DNA of 64,000 nt from CAYNJG01 sp964397295 (GTDB lineage: Bacteria; Planctomycetota; Planctomycetia; Pirellulales; Pirellulaceae). Position numbers and translations under genes: made by a program. Location: NCBI GenBank assembly GCA_964397295.1, contig CAYNJG010000005.1, positions 12,982 to 76,981 on the forward strand, read 5' to 3'. The notes beneath the pieces were generated by a model. That model searched no databases, was not told where the DNA came from, and saw nothing but the letters and a program-made list of their open reading frames with translations. Positions within the stretch are counted from its first letter, which is position 1. Each line of letters starts with the position of its first letter. Below are positions 43,711 through 52,331 of this stretch, one piece after another.

Positions 43711-45303
43711 ATGGGACTCGAAGATCTGCTTGAAGGCATCTTTGGACAAATCGAAAAACAGGCGAGTAGCAAGCCAAATCGCCCAGTGAGAGGTCCTCAA
43801 CCTTTACCGCCCGAAAATGACGAAACTGGTATCGGCCGAGTCATGCGTGGCGTCGTGCAAGTCGTTGCGTTGAAGTCTGGGTTTCTGGGAGGCATGTCTT
43901 CTGCGTGGACTGGCTCGGGCAGTATCGTGGATCCATCGGGCATCATCCTGACCAATTGCCATGTCGCCAATCCGCGAGCTATGGGAATGTCGTCTCCAGC
44001 CGCCGATCGATTAGGGATCGCTGTAACGGAACGCTCGGATCAACCGCCCGCTATCACCTACTTCGCCGAAGTCGTAGCGCAGAATCCACGGCTCGACTTG
44101 GCAGTCCTTCGCATTGTCTCGGATTCGAATGGTCGAAGAACGTCGAGCCTTGACTTGCCTGCCATCGACTTGGGCGATTCTGATCGACTTAGTCTCGGCG
44201 AGCAACTTGCAATCATCGGATACCCTGGCATCGGGGGAGAAACGATCACGTTTACCTCGGGGAACGTTTCCGGTTTTTCGAAGGAAGGTAGCATCGCTCG
44301 CGGATGGATCAAGACGGACGCGACGATCGCCGGAGGCAACAGTGGCGGTACCGCAGTGGATAAGGATGGCCGCTTAGTGGGGATTCCTACGCAGGCCGCG
44401 GCCGGATCGGGAATTACTCCAGTCGATGCGAGACCCGTGCTCGACACCAATCGCGATGGTCGCGTGGACCGTCGAGATACGCCAATGGCTATCGGTGGAT
44501 TCATCAATGGTTTACGACCGATTAACTTGGCAATTCCGTTGCTCGAGGAAGCCGGTCTGGACGTGCAACAAGCGCGAAGCTCACAACGCCGAGGTTCCGC
44601 GATTCTTCCAAGTCGTAGCAACCGGCCCGCGATGCCCAAGGCGGAACCGAAATTCGACGACCTGCTTTTCAGCGCGCGTGTTACCGACGATGGCCGCTCT
44701 GTAAATCCGACGAATCGAATTCCGTCGGGACTGGATACTGTCTACGCGACGTTCGAACATCAGGCGATAGAGCGCGGAACACCGTGGAGTACGGTTTGGA
44801 TGTCAGACGGGAAAGTTATCATCGAACAGAAAGATGAATGGGACGAGGAACCGTACGGTAGGAAAGTAGTAAAGGTCAGTAATCGTCGTGGCTTGCCCAA
44901 TGGCGAATATCATTTGGTTCTCGGCATTGGCGGCACCGTCGCGTTGGAAGGAAAGCTTGTCGTTGGCACTCCTGTAGACGAAACCGACTCGGAAGTGTCG
45001 GGGCGAGTTGTCGACTCCGAAACCGGCCGGGGCATCAGCGACGCCCTGGTGATTGTGCTGAATCCCGACGCTTCGTTGCGAGAATTTATGCGTTATCGCA
45101 GCAACAGTTCGATTTTTACGTCTTCGCAAACAGATCGAAACGGTGAATTCTCATTTCCGAAACAATTGCCAAAAGGCCGCGCTTACAGCCTCGTAGCCGC
45201 TGCGGCTGGCTATGAACCGGTAGCCGTCGAGGGTGCTCTTCGAGTGCGGGAGACCGCACCCGAACATGCCGATCTTGGTTCGCTTCCCATGGAACGACTG
45301 TAG
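43711..45303 (+). CDS. Trypsin-like serine protease with C-terminal carboxypeptidase-regulatory-like domain
   Basis: A 530-residue protein without an obvious signal peptide. The S1C/HtrA-like protease domain has a histidine in 'ILTNCHVANPRA', an aspartate in 'NPRLDLAVLRI', and the serine in 'GGNSGGTAVDKDGRLVGI'. An EF-hand-like loop 'DTNRDGRVDRRDTP' follows. After a central region of unknown fold, the C-terminus is a carboxypeptidase-regulatory-like Ig domain ('VSGRVVDSETGRGISDALVIVLNPDAS', 'TDRNGEFSFPKQLPKG'). The ATG at 43711 with AAAG upstream was preferred because the longer frame from 43561 begins within the leader and adds no recognisable domain. No PDZ domain is seen, unlike DegP. Confidence 0.78.
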   Translation: MGLEDLLEGIFGQIEKQASSKPNRPVRGPQPLPPENDETGIGRVMRGVVQVVALKSGFLGGMSSAWTGSGSIVDPSGIILTNCHVANPRAMGMSSPAADRLGIAVTERSDQPPAITYFAEVVAQNPRLDLAVLRIVSDSNGRRTSSLDLPAIDLGDSDRLSLGEQLAIIGYPGIGGETITFTSGNVSGFSKEGSIARGWIKTDATIAGGNSGGTAVDKDGRLVGIPTQAAAGSGITPVDARPVLDTNRDGRVDRRDTPMAIGGFINGLRPINLAIPLLEEAGLDVQQARSSQRRGSAILPSRSNRPAMPKAEPKFDDLLFSARVTDDGRSVNPTNRIPSGLDTVYATFEHQAIERGTPWSTVWMSDGKVIIEQKDEWDEEPYGRKVVKVSNRRGLPNGEYHLVLGIGGTVALEGKLVVGTPVDETDSEVSGRVVDSETGRGISDALVIVLNPDASLREFMRYRSNSSIFTSSQTDRNGEFSFPKQLPKGRAYSLVAAAAGYEPVAVEGALRVRETAPEHADLGSLPMERL

Positions 45304-45452
45304 CACTTTGTACTCTTTTTCGCCGAAAGTAGGGGAGTCCTAATGGACGGAACTGTTGCCGAACACGTGGTATTCCATACAATGGCAAGAGGCGAACGAG
45401 AAGAAGCAGGATTGGGTTTTAGTTCTGTTGTAGTGTCTTCGGGGGCGAAGCG

Positions 45453-45926
45453 ATGCCAAACATTTCGGCTGGTTACTGGATAGCGTTTGCGGTGTGTTGT
45501 GCCGGCTACGCAATGTTTCTGTGTTTGCGTGTTGCCGGCACTTTCCGTGAAAAATCTTTAGCAGATGCACGGAAGATTTTCTTCTTGCGTCGCGAATGGC
45601 TTGAAGCTGAGTTTCTCAAGTTGGCTGGCCTTCGTGGTATTCCTCGGGGGCTTCGTTGGACTGAGGTCAATTTTGACGATGCCGTGCGATTTGCGCGGGA
45701 CCGGAATACTCGACAGCTGCGAGCACTCGTCGCTGTGACGATTCACTTCGAAGCGATCGAAGGTGGAGACATGGAAGACGTTGAGGCTGTTGGTAATCTT
45801 CGAGCAGCAACCGCCATCTTCCACTACGACAGCCGCAAGTGGACCAGCAACGGTCGGGCCTTGTTCAACCTGAATCCAACAGAGGCGATTGAGCACTATC
45901 GTCACGAATTGGAAATGGTCGACTAG
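45453..45926 (+). CDS. Conserved planctomycete membrane-anchored protein, unknown
   Basis: A 157-residue protein with a single N-terminal membrane segment ('ISAGYWIAFAVCCAGYAMFLCLRVA') and a soluble part with 'GIPRGLRWTEVNFDDAVRFARDRNTRQLRALVAVTIHFEAIEGGDMEDV' and 'AATAIFHYDSRKWTSNGRALFNLNPTEAIEHY'. Similar proteins recur in planctomycete genomes as conserved hypotheticals, but no function is known to me. It lies 44 bases upstream of the radical SAM gene on the same strand and may share its promoter. Confidence 0.65.
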   Translation: MPNISAGYWIAFAVCCAGYAMFLCLRVAGTFREKSLADARKIFFLRREWLEAEFLKLAGLRGIPRGLRWTEVNFDDAVRFARDRNTRQLRALVAVTIHFEAIEGGDMEDVEAVGNLRAATAIFHYDSRKWTSNGRALFNLNPTEAIEHYRHELEMVD

Positions 45927-45970
45927 TCTGTCACTCGGCGTGAACCTGGATAGTTGGTAACGCCGCTGGC

Positions 45971-47482
45971 ATGAGCGACATTCTTCTTTGCACGCTGAAC
46001 GCCCGGTATTGGCATAGCTCGTTCGGGCTTCGCTATTTGCTTGCCAATATGGGCGAGCTTCGTTCATCAACCAAGATGCTCGAGTTCGGCATCAAGGACA
46101 ACACGATTGATCTGCTCGGCACGCTCCTTGAGCAAGCTCCGAAGATCGTGGGCATTGGCGTCTACATTTGGAATATCGAACCGGTAACGAAATTGGTCGC
46201 CGAACTGAAGCGTGTGGCGCCCAATGTTTGCGTAGTAGTTGGTGGACCAGAAGTTAGCTACGAAAACAAGGATTTGCCGCTCACGCAGTCCGCGGATTTT
46301 GTCATCAGTGGCGAGGCGGATTTGGAATTCCCTAAGTTGTGCAAGACGATCCTGGGTGGCACACGGCCAACGGAAAAGTTCGTCGCTGCACCGGTGCCGC
46401 AATTCGACCACATCCAGCTTCCCTATGATCTTTATACCGACGAAGACATTGCCAATCGCGTGATCTATGTCGAGGTCTCCCGAGGGTGCCCATTCACGTG
46501 CGAGTTTTGCTTGTCCGCACTCGAGATTCCCGTGCGCCTAGCCGGTGTGGGGGAGTTTCTTGCGGCGATGCAAACGCTTTTTGATCGTGGCGCACGGCAG
46601 TTTAAGTTTGTCGATCGAACATTTAATTTAAACATCCGCGTTAGCAAGGCGATCTTGCAGTTCTTTCTGGATCGTTATGAGCCAGGACTGTTTTTGCACT
46701 TCGAGTTGATACCGGATCGATTGCCGGAAGACTTAAAGCAGCTCATCGAAAAATTTCCCGCTGGATCACTGCAGTTCGAAATCGGAGTTCAAACTTTCAA
46801 CGACGATGTAGGAGATCGAATTAGCCGTCAGCAAGACAACGCGAAACTCGAAGAGAATTTTCGATTTCTGCGCAGCAAGACGGGAGTTCACATTCACGCG
46901 GATCTGATTGTCGGCTTGCCCGGTGAAACGATGGAGAGTTTTGGGCGTGGCTTTGATCGACTCGTCGCGCTCCAACCTCAAGAAATTCAAGTTGGCATCC
47001 TTAAGCGATTGCGGGGGACGCCAATCACCCGGCACGACGAAGAGTTTCGAATGGTCTACAGTCCGCATCCGCCTTACGAAATTCTGTCGACCAGTGTTTT
47101 GGATTTCGCAAGCGTACAGCGAATGCGTCGATTTGCCCGATATTGGGATTTAGTTGCGAACAGCGGAAACTTTAGCGAAAGCTGTCGTTTGCTTTGGCAG
47201 GACGGTTCGCCATTTCATGAGTTCATGCAATTCTCCGATTGGCTGTTCGAACAAGAACAGAAGCTTCACGGCATATCCTTGGTCCGACTTAGCGAACGTC
47301 TATTCGAGTACCTTTCGCGCAAGCACGACGAGCAACAAGTCGCAAACTCGGTCTGGCAAGATTACGTTCGAGGTGGACGATACGACAAGCCACACTTCTT
47401 GCGTCGGTTCGATCTGCCAGAACCACCGCGACGTGGGGCGGAAAAAGTAAGCCCACCAAGGCAAGCTCGTCACACTGCGTAG
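45971..47482 (+). CDS. B12-binding domain radical SAM protein (DUF4080 type)
   Basis: A 503-residue enzyme with an N-terminal cobalamin-binding Rossmann domain ('DILLCTLNARYWHSSFGLRYLLANMG', 'APKIVGIGVYIWNIEPVTKLV', 'NVCVVVGGPEVSY') and a radical SAM barrel with the cluster motif CxxxCxxC in 'RGCPFTCEFCLSA'. Further barrel segments are 'GARQFKFVDRTFNLN', 'LQFEIGVQTFND' and 'IHADLIVGLPGETMESFGRGFDRL'. The C-terminal ~130 residues match DUF4080. Such enzymes carry out difficult methylations or rearrangements; the substrate here is unknown. A perfect hairpin begins right after the stop codon. Confidence 0.88.
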   Translation: MSDILLCTLNARYWHSSFGLRYLLANMGELRSSTKMLEFGIKDNTIDLLGTLLEQAPKIVGIGVYIWNIEPVTKLVAELKRVAPNVCVVVGGPEVSYENKDLPLTQSADFVISGEADLEFPKLCKTILGGTRPTEKFVAAPVPQFDHIQLPYDLYTDEDIANRVIYVEVSRGCPFTCEFCLSALEIPVRLAGVGEFLAAMQTLFDRGARQFKFVDRTFNLNIRVSKAILQFFLDRYEPGLFLHFELIPDRLPEDLKQLIEKFPAGSLQFEIGVQTFNDDVGDRISRQQDNAKLEENFRFLRSKTGVHIHADLIVGLPGETMESFGRGFDRLVALQPQEIQVGILKRLRGTPITRHDEEFRMVYSPHPPYEILSTSVLDFASVQRMRRFARYWDLVANSGNFSESCRLLWQDGSPFHEFMQFSDWLFEQEQKLHGISLVRLSERLFEYLSRKHDEQQVANSVWQDYVRGGRYDKPHFLRRFDLPEPPRRGAEKVSPPRQARHTA

Positions 47483-47506
47483 CGGGTTCGATATCTGACG
47501 AACCCG
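47483..47506 (+). terminator. Stem-loop between convergent radical SAM and lgt genes
   Basis: CGGGTTCG (47483-47490) and CGAACCCG (47499-47506) form a perfect 8-bp stem with an 8-base loop immediately after the radical SAM stop codon. It is followed by AATAAAACT rather than a T run, so it could serve either strand, most likely as a weak bidirectional terminator. Confidence 0.5.
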
Positions 47507-47542
47507 AATAAAACTGTTCGGCACGGTCGTATAAGGGCAAGT

Positions 47543-48853
47543 TTATTGTGGCGTTGGCCAAAACGTACCGCGTGGTTGTCGCCAAAGGTAGACCGCTAAA
47601 ACTGCGACGCCGATCAACATGCACATGCTCACGTTCTGTGAGATTGTCATGCCCGTGACGCCGAAGCTGCCTTCGTCTGTGCGGATGATCTCCAGCATGA
47701 ATCGTGTAATGGCATAAGCGAAAATCAGTAGGCAAAAGACTTCGCCATCTCGACGCCGATGCGGAAAGACGCCGTAGACCAAGACGGCCATCATCAGAGC
47801 GTTGATTGAACTGTAGAGTTGCGTTGGATGAACTGGAAGCGATTTATCGGGTAACGCACCGACGGAGAATTCGTATGGTTGTTTCGAAGTCAGTAGTTTG
47901 ACGGTCCCGTTAGTTCGGCCGAGCGCTATTCGGGCTGCTTCCAGAGTTGCCGTTGGTGTGTCGCCGATTTGCTGGACGATTTCGCCCGCGGTTAGCCCAA
48001 CATTAGCGGCAGCCTGTTCCGCCGCGACTTCAGCGACTACAGCTTTTCCCTGCTTGTCTTCGGCCAATCGGAATCCGTAGAACTGTCCGTTGCTTTGTTG
48101 ATGGTAATAAGCTGGACTGTTCTGAGGGAATTCAATCGCCCAATCGTGATCGCAGACTCCACCAAAGCAGCAACCGTTCATCAAGCAACCAAGTCGTCCA
48201 ATTGCGAGTCCCAGTGCTAAGCTCGGTGCGATCAGATCAGCGATTGGTAGCATTGGTAATTTGTTGCGAGCCAGGAACAAAGTCCCTGCAACCAACGCAC
48301 CAATCAGCGAGCCATAGACCACGAGCCCGCCTTCGACGAAGTTCACCATGTTACCGACGGTCGCTCGGAGTGAATTCGGATCGCGTATCTCATCCCAATA
48401 TTGAATGATGTAGAACAGCCGAGCACCCAAGATGCCGCCGACGAACATATAGAACGCGAGGTTGTAGATCGCGTCCGGCGATAGGCCTACTTGAATCGCG
48501 CGGTACCGAGCGAGCCCTAACCCGCTGATCGTAGCAATCAGCAGAAAGATCCCGTAGCCACGTAGGGGAAGGCCCTGCAGTGGTTGATCACCTGGGTCGT
48601 ATTGCCAGAGCATAAAATCTTGCTCGATGCCGGAAATGTTGACTTCTACAGCAGGCAAGACAAAGGCCACGATTCCTGCAACCGAAGCAAAAAACGGTAG
48701 AAGGCCTTTGACGTCGGAAGTCCAACCAAGTTTCTTCGATTGGTACGCGACCGTGATGATGCCACCAATGATTACGAGCATCAGCACCCAGCCGAACCCG
48801 AACACGGGCAGGCCGGCCACTTCGTGTGGAATGAAAAACAGCGTTTGACGCAT
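47543..48853 (-). CDS. lgt: Prolipoprotein diacylglyceryl transferase with internal PDZ-like insert
   Basis: A 436-residue membrane enzyme, longer than the usual 260-300. The Lgt signature is 'GRLGCLMNGCCFG' (residues 219-231) with 'LPLRGYGIFLLIA' and 'GGLVVYGSLIG' before it and 'PVHPTQLYSS' (340-349) after it. Between 'WAIEFPQNSPAYY' and 'PVHPTQLY' an extra segment of about 80 residues (roughly 255-336) reads like a PDZ domain: 'QAAANVGLTAGEIVQQIGDTPTATLEAARIAL'. The family enzyme transfers diacylglycerol from phosphatidylglycerol to the cysteine of lipoproteins in the inner membrane. The insert would face the periplasm and could bind substrates. panC lies five bases upstream on the same strand. 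Confidence 0.88.
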   Translation of the reverse strand: MRQTLFFIPHEVAGLPVFGFGWVLMLVIIGGIITVAYQSKKLGWTSDVKGLLPFFASVAGIVAFVLPAVEVNISGIEQDFMLWQYDPGDQPLQGLPLRGYGIFLLIATISGLGLARYRAIQVGLSPDAIYNLAFYMFVGGILGARLFYIIQYWDEIRDPNSLRATVGNMVNFVEGGLVVYGSLIGALVAGTLFLARNKLPMLPIADLIAPSLALGLAIGRLGCLMNGCCFGGVCDHDWAIEFPQNSPAYYHQQSNGQFYGFRLAEDKQGKAVVAEVAAEQAAANVGLTAGEIVQQIGDTPTATLEAARIALGRTNGTVKLLTSKQPYEFSVGALPDKSLPVHPTQLYSSINALMMAVLVYGVFPHRRRDGEVFCLLIFAYAITRFMLEIIRTDEGSFGVTGMTISQNVSMCMLIGVAVLAVYLWRQPRGTFWPTPQ

Positions 48854-48858
48854 GTTGT

Positions 48859-49707
48859 TTAGCCTAGTCGTACATTGTCGATCAGCCGGGTACCACCGAC
48901 GAAGGCTGCAATTAACGCCATGGCGCCCGGAACGATTCGTTCCAAAGGCTGCAGCGTTACTGGATCGACAATCGCTACGTACTCGATTTTGTCGACCGGC
49001 GCCGCATTCAGTAAGCGAATCATCTCCGCCCTGATTTCGTCTGGTTTCGTTTTTTCTTCCCGCGACATTTCTACTGCCAGCTTCAACGCGTTGGGAAGAC
49101 TGAGCGATCGCTCGCGTTGGTCTGCGGAAAGGTACGCATTCCGCGAGCTAAGAGCAAGGCCGTCCGGCTCGCGAATTGTTGCGCAGACTTGAATGGATAC
49201 GGGTAAATCGAGATCGCGGCACATGTCTTGGATCACGCGCGTTTGCTGATAGTCTTTTTGTCCGAAAAAGGCGACGTCTGCTGGCACTATCTGCAGCAGC
49301 TTTAATACGACCGTCGTGACGCCGCGAAAATGGCCCGGGCGCAACTCACCTTCCAGCACTTCCGCTACTTCCGGCGGTTGTACGAACGTCGAGTGTGCCG
49401 GATGATAGATCTCGCCAGGGTTTGGTGCGAAGACCATATCGACACCTAGGCCGTCCAATTGTGAAAGGTCCTTGTCGAGATCACGTGGGTATTGGTCAAA
49501 GTCCTCGCTTGGTCCAAATTGCGTTGGATTCACGAAGATCGTAACGACGGTGAAGTCGCATTCTGAAGCGCAGGCTTTCACCAAACTCAAGTGACCCTGA
49601 TGAAGAGCACCCATCGTTGGGACAACGCCAATTTTGCTTCCCCTCCGTTTGGCAGCTCGGACTTGATTCCGCGCTTCGTCAGGGCGAACGCAAAGAGAGA
49701 TAGGCAC
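48859..49707 (-). CDS. panC: Pantothenate synthetase
   Basis: The 282-residue protein is a complete PanC, which joins pantoate and beta-alanine with ATP in CoA synthesis. Motifs are 'VPTMGALHQGHLSLV' (HIGH-like), 'TIFVNPTQFGPSEDFDQYPR', 'GLGVDMVFAPNPGEIY', 'HFRGVTTVVLKLL', 'FFGQKDYQQ' and 'SSRNAYLS' (KMSKS-like). It starts with GTG at 49707, preceded by a GGAG site. It lies in a run with lgt and folK on the same strand, five bases from the lgt start, so co-transcription with lgt is likely. No panB or panD is nearby. Confidence 0.95.
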   Translation of the reverse strand: MPISLCVRPDEARNQVRAAKRRGSKIGVVPTMGALHQGHLSLVKACASECDFTVVTIFVNPTQFGPSEDFDQYPRDLDKDLSQLDGLGVDMVFAPNPGEIYHPAHSTFVQPPEVAEVLEGELRPGHFRGVTTVVLKLLQIVPADVAFFGQKDYQQTRVIQDMCRDLDLPVSIQVCATIREPDGLALSSRNAYLSADQRERSLSLPNALKLAVEMSREEKTKPDEIRAEMIRLLNAAPVDKIEYVAIVDPVTLQPLERIVPGAMALIAAFVGGTRLIDNVRLG

Positions 49708-49757
49708 GTTGAGGGGCTCCGCTTCTTCCCGACAATGAAATTCAAGTCACGAGTTTC

Positions 49758-50654
49758 TTAGGACATTCCTTGCACTGCACCCAACGCATCTTGCCAAGCA
49801 TCTTCCTCATCAACGGAGAGGAAAATCGTGGGTACCTGCAATTCGGGAGAAACTCGCTTTAGTCGTGTAGCGAATTCCGTGCTTTCTCGATCATTTACCA
49901 GGACAAGTTTCGGATTCCATTGTTCTTCCCACGCTAGGTTGCTGCAGTTGGGAAGAAGTGATAATTCACCAATCCAAAAATTGCCGAACCAAGGACCCGT
50001 CGGAAACGAGTTCAAAGCTGCCATCTTCTCTGCGACGTATTGTATAAGTTGCTTCGGTTCTGCACTAGCCAGGCTTAGTTCTTCGTCTAGATTCGGAATC
50101 CGTTCGCCATCAACTTCATTGTGAAGGCGGTTTAGTAAGCGTTCTGATTTCGCTGGATCCTCGCTGAGAACAACGAAGTATGGTTTCACCACGTCAAGGT
50201 GACGAAATAGTTGCTTTATCGACCAGCCATTACATGGGTGAAGCATATCCGCCGCGACTTGGCACGCGGGTTCCAGAACGAATCGACGACTCATCATCCT
50301 CGGATGTGGCACCTGTAGTGTTTCCGTTCGAATGATCGTGTCGTCGAAAAGCAGTAGGTCGACGTCCAACGTTCGTGAGGACCATCGGACGACGCGCTGA
50401 CGTCCTGCGAGTTTTTCCGTTTCGTGGAGAATGTTTGCGGTCTCTTGTGGCGACAGAGATGATTCGATGACGAGCACGCCGTTTAGGAAGTCGGGTTGGT
50501 GTTGCTCACCTTCAACTGGTCCGATTGCCGGATAGCCAAACCACTCGCTGACAGCCAAAATGCGGAACGTTTTCGCCAAATGTTTGACTGCGTTGTCGAG
50601 GATCTCACGGCTATTTCCAAGATTCGACCCGACGCCAACTAGACACTCTGCCAT
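49758..50654 (-). CDS. folK: HPPK (FolK) with C-terminal extra domain
   Basis: A 298-residue protein. Residues 1-153 are a complete 6-hydroxymethyl-7,8-dihydropterin pyrophosphokinase: 'LVGVGSNLGNSREIL', 'PDFLNGVLVIE', 'RWSSRTLDVDLLLFDD', 'PHPRMMSRRFVLEP'. It transfers pyrophosphate from ATP to the pterin in folate synthesis. Residues about 155-298 (bases 49761-50192) are an added domain with 'KPYFVVLSEDPAKSERLLNRL', 'TGPWFGNFWIGELSLLP' and a final 'VPTIFLSVDEEDAWQDALGAVQGM'. It looks like a degenerate nucleoside-kinase or small alpha/beta domain but no P-loop is seen. The ATG at 50654 is the family start; a longer frame reaches 50684. The panC gene follows after 50 bases. Confidence 0.87.
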   Translation of the reverse strand: MAECLVGVGSNLGNSREILDNAVKHLAKTFRILAVSEWFGYPAIGPVEGEQHQPDFLNGVLVIESSLSPQETANILHETEKLAGRQRVVRWSSRTLDVDLLLFDDTIIRTETLQVPHPRMMSRRFVLEPACQVAADMLHPCNGWSIKQLFRHLDVVKPYFVVLSEDPAKSERLLNRLHNEVDGERIPNLDEELSLASAEPKQLIQYVAEKMAALNSFPTGPWFGNFWIGELSLLPNCSNLAWEEQWNPKLVLVNDRESTEFATRLKRVSPELQVPTIFLSVDEEDAWQDALGAVQGMS

Positions 50655-51102
50655 CTTTCGAGTCTCGTAGTGAAGGCCAGGCAAAGCTGGCGATGCGTGG
50701 GAAGAAAAGTGACGCTAGAAGTTTAATCTTAAACTGCAATAGAAATCGAAAAACATGGGTGGGACAATCCAAATCTCCCCCGTAATAGCCTTCGCCATCC
50801 GGCCGACATGTGCTCCCTCGCCGTCGCACCCATGATTCAGTCTTCGAATACTTTTGATGTAAGAAGTTACCGGGTGTCGTTGTGAAATTGGGTTGGTTTA
50901 TTGGAGACGTTCTGAAGTGACGTCGTTTTATGTTTTGGTAACATCCTCTTACTCGCTCGCATTGTCATGCGTTACAGAAACTTGTCAAGTTAGGCACGCA
51001 AAAGTTTTTTGTTGCGTGTTGAATAACAAATTCAGTTGCGTTTCGTCGTTGCGTTTGTTACGAGAACATTGATGGCAATTGGAAACAGTGGATCGAATTC
51101 GA
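50655..51102. promoter_or_regulatory. AT-rich intergenic region with small palindromes
   Basis: This 448-base gap between divergent folK and the glycosyltransferase gene holds no convincing gene. It gets AT-rich towards the right. AACTTGTCAAGTT (50979-50991) is a perfect 13-base palindrome, and CACGCAA/TTGCGTG (50995-51001 and 51012-51018) is a second inverted repeat around a T-run. These sit about 90-120 bases before the glycosyltransferase start and are plausible operator or promoter sites. Confidence 0.4.
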
Positions 51103-51954
51103 ATGGATCAACCAACCCGCGAAAATGAAACGGAAGAGTTTGTTGGTCAGATCCATCGTCTGCTGCAATCAGGAGAAGAAAAGCAGACGTACGAGGAAGC
51201 TGTTCGATTGCTTCAAGGGTTACTTACGCCAGCAGTCTGTCGGCGCTTAGGTCTCTATCCGTTTCCGGATGATTTTCTGTTGTCTGTGGTGATACCGATC
51301 TACAACGAAGCGCAAACTTTGCGGACGTTAGTCGAGCGTGTGCGAGAAATACCGATTCCCAGCGAGATAATACTCGTGGACGATGGAAGTACAGACGGTA
51401 CCCGCGACATCCTGGATGAGTTTCAGGGGCAACCGCGAACGACTGTCTTGTTGCACGCACAGAACCGAGGAAAAGGTGCGGCGATTCGGACTGGCTTTGC
51501 GCGTGCCAACGGAGATGTTGTCGTCATTCAAGATGCGGATCTCGAATACGATCCCAGTGAGTTCCCACTTCTACTGTTGCCGATTCTGGATGGTGAAGCT
51601 GATGTGGTTTACGGCAGTCGGTTTAGCTCACGTAGTCGTCGAGTGCCGAAGTATTGGCATTCAACCATTAATCGAGCCATTACGTTGTTCTCGAACATGT
51701 CGACGAATCTGAAATTGACTGACGTGGAAACGTGCTACAAGTTGATTCGTCGCGACGTTTTGGAGAAGATTTTGCCTACGCTTCAGGAGGACCGATTCGG
51801 TATCGAAATCGAACTCACCGCAAAGCTCGCGAAACTTAAGGGCGTTCGGTTTCATGAGCGTCCGATCAGCTACAAGCCACGCACGCAGGACGAAGGCAAG
51901 AAAATTGGCTGGCGTGATGGCATACAGGCACTCTGGTGCATACTGAAGTATTGA
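51103..51954 (+). CDS. Family 2 glycosyltransferase (dolichyl-phosphate mannosyltransferase-like)
   Basis: A 283-residue GT-A fold enzyme. An N-terminal ~60-residue helical segment precedes the catalytic domain 'LSVVIPIYNEAQTLRTLVERVREI', 'EIILVDDGSTDGTRDIL' and the metal-binding 'VIQDADLEYDPSEFPLLLLPI', then 'VVYGSRFS', 'LTDVETCYKLIRRDVLEKI', 'GIEIELTAKLAKL' and 'YKPRTQDEGKKIGWRDGIQALWCILKY'. These match the DPM1/GtrB-like branch, which loads sugars onto polyprenyl phosphate. No C-terminal membrane helices are present, so it is soluble or peripheral. The ATG at 51103 with GGA upstream is chosen; TTG 51079 and GTG 51088 are alternatives. Confidence 0.88.
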   Translation: MDQPTRENETEEFVGQIHRLLQSGEEKQTYEEAVRLLQGLLTPAVCRRLGLYPFPDDFLLSVVIPIYNEAQTLRTLVERVREIPIPSEIILVDDGSTDGTRDILDEFQGQPRTTVLLHAQNRGKGAAIRTGFARANGDVVVIQDADLEYDPSEFPLLLLPILDGEADVVYGSRFSSRSRRVPKYWHSTINRAITLFSNMSTNLKLTDVETCYKLIRRDVLEKILPTLQEDRFGIEIELTAKLAKLKGVRFHERPISYKPRTQDEGKKIGWRDGIQALWCILKY

Positions 51955-52331
51955 ACGTCTCGAAATTGCGTTCATACTGAAAGAGGCGGCTTTTGCTCGC
52001 TTTCGCTGTTGCCTCGCGAGGCGATGGCAAGGACGAAGAATTGCTCGTATTGCGAACCGAATCACTGCTTGCATTCGTAGAAAGTCATAGGCCGGAAAAC
52101 TCAGCCGGGCTGTTGCAGCCAGCAATGATGGCGCGGCGAAATTGGAACAACCGTTGCGTCTTAACTAGAAAGAGAATTGACCGTTGACACTCAACGGCCG
52201 CCGCTGCTACTAAACAATAGCGACGAACAGATTCGACGCTCTTCGCATTACTTTCGAGTAACGTGACAGACTTATCGCAGGATGCGCTCACACCACTCAA
52301 CGTTTGTTGAGGCTTAGGAAGAAGGTGAGTT
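51955..52331. promoter_or_regulatory. Intergenic region with three palindromes upstream of the DUF1571 gene
   Basis: No gene is supported in this 377-base gap. It contains a perfect 12-base palindrome GCCTCGCGAGGC (52011-52022), an inverted repeat CCGTTGA-CAC-TCAACGG (52181-52197) and a second one CTCAAC-GTTT-GTTGAG (52296-52311). The last two share the core TCAACG/CGTTGA and lie in the probable leader of the DUF1571 gene, the second ending 20 bases before its ATG, next to an AGGAAGAAGG ribosome site. Confidence 0.4.

Noticed and set aside
50611..50829. A 72-residue open frame in the gap upstream of folK
   Set aside because: It overlaps the folK start, has no ribosome site and its translation looks random.
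50754..50834. CATGGGTG/CACCCATG inverted repeat with a 65-base spacer
   Set aside because: Only eight base pairs with a long spacer; expected by chance in a window of this size.
51993..52187. A 64-residue open frame between the glycosyltransferase and DUF1571 genes
   Set aside because: No ribosome site, composition unlike a protein, and it spans a palindrome; treated as intergenic.
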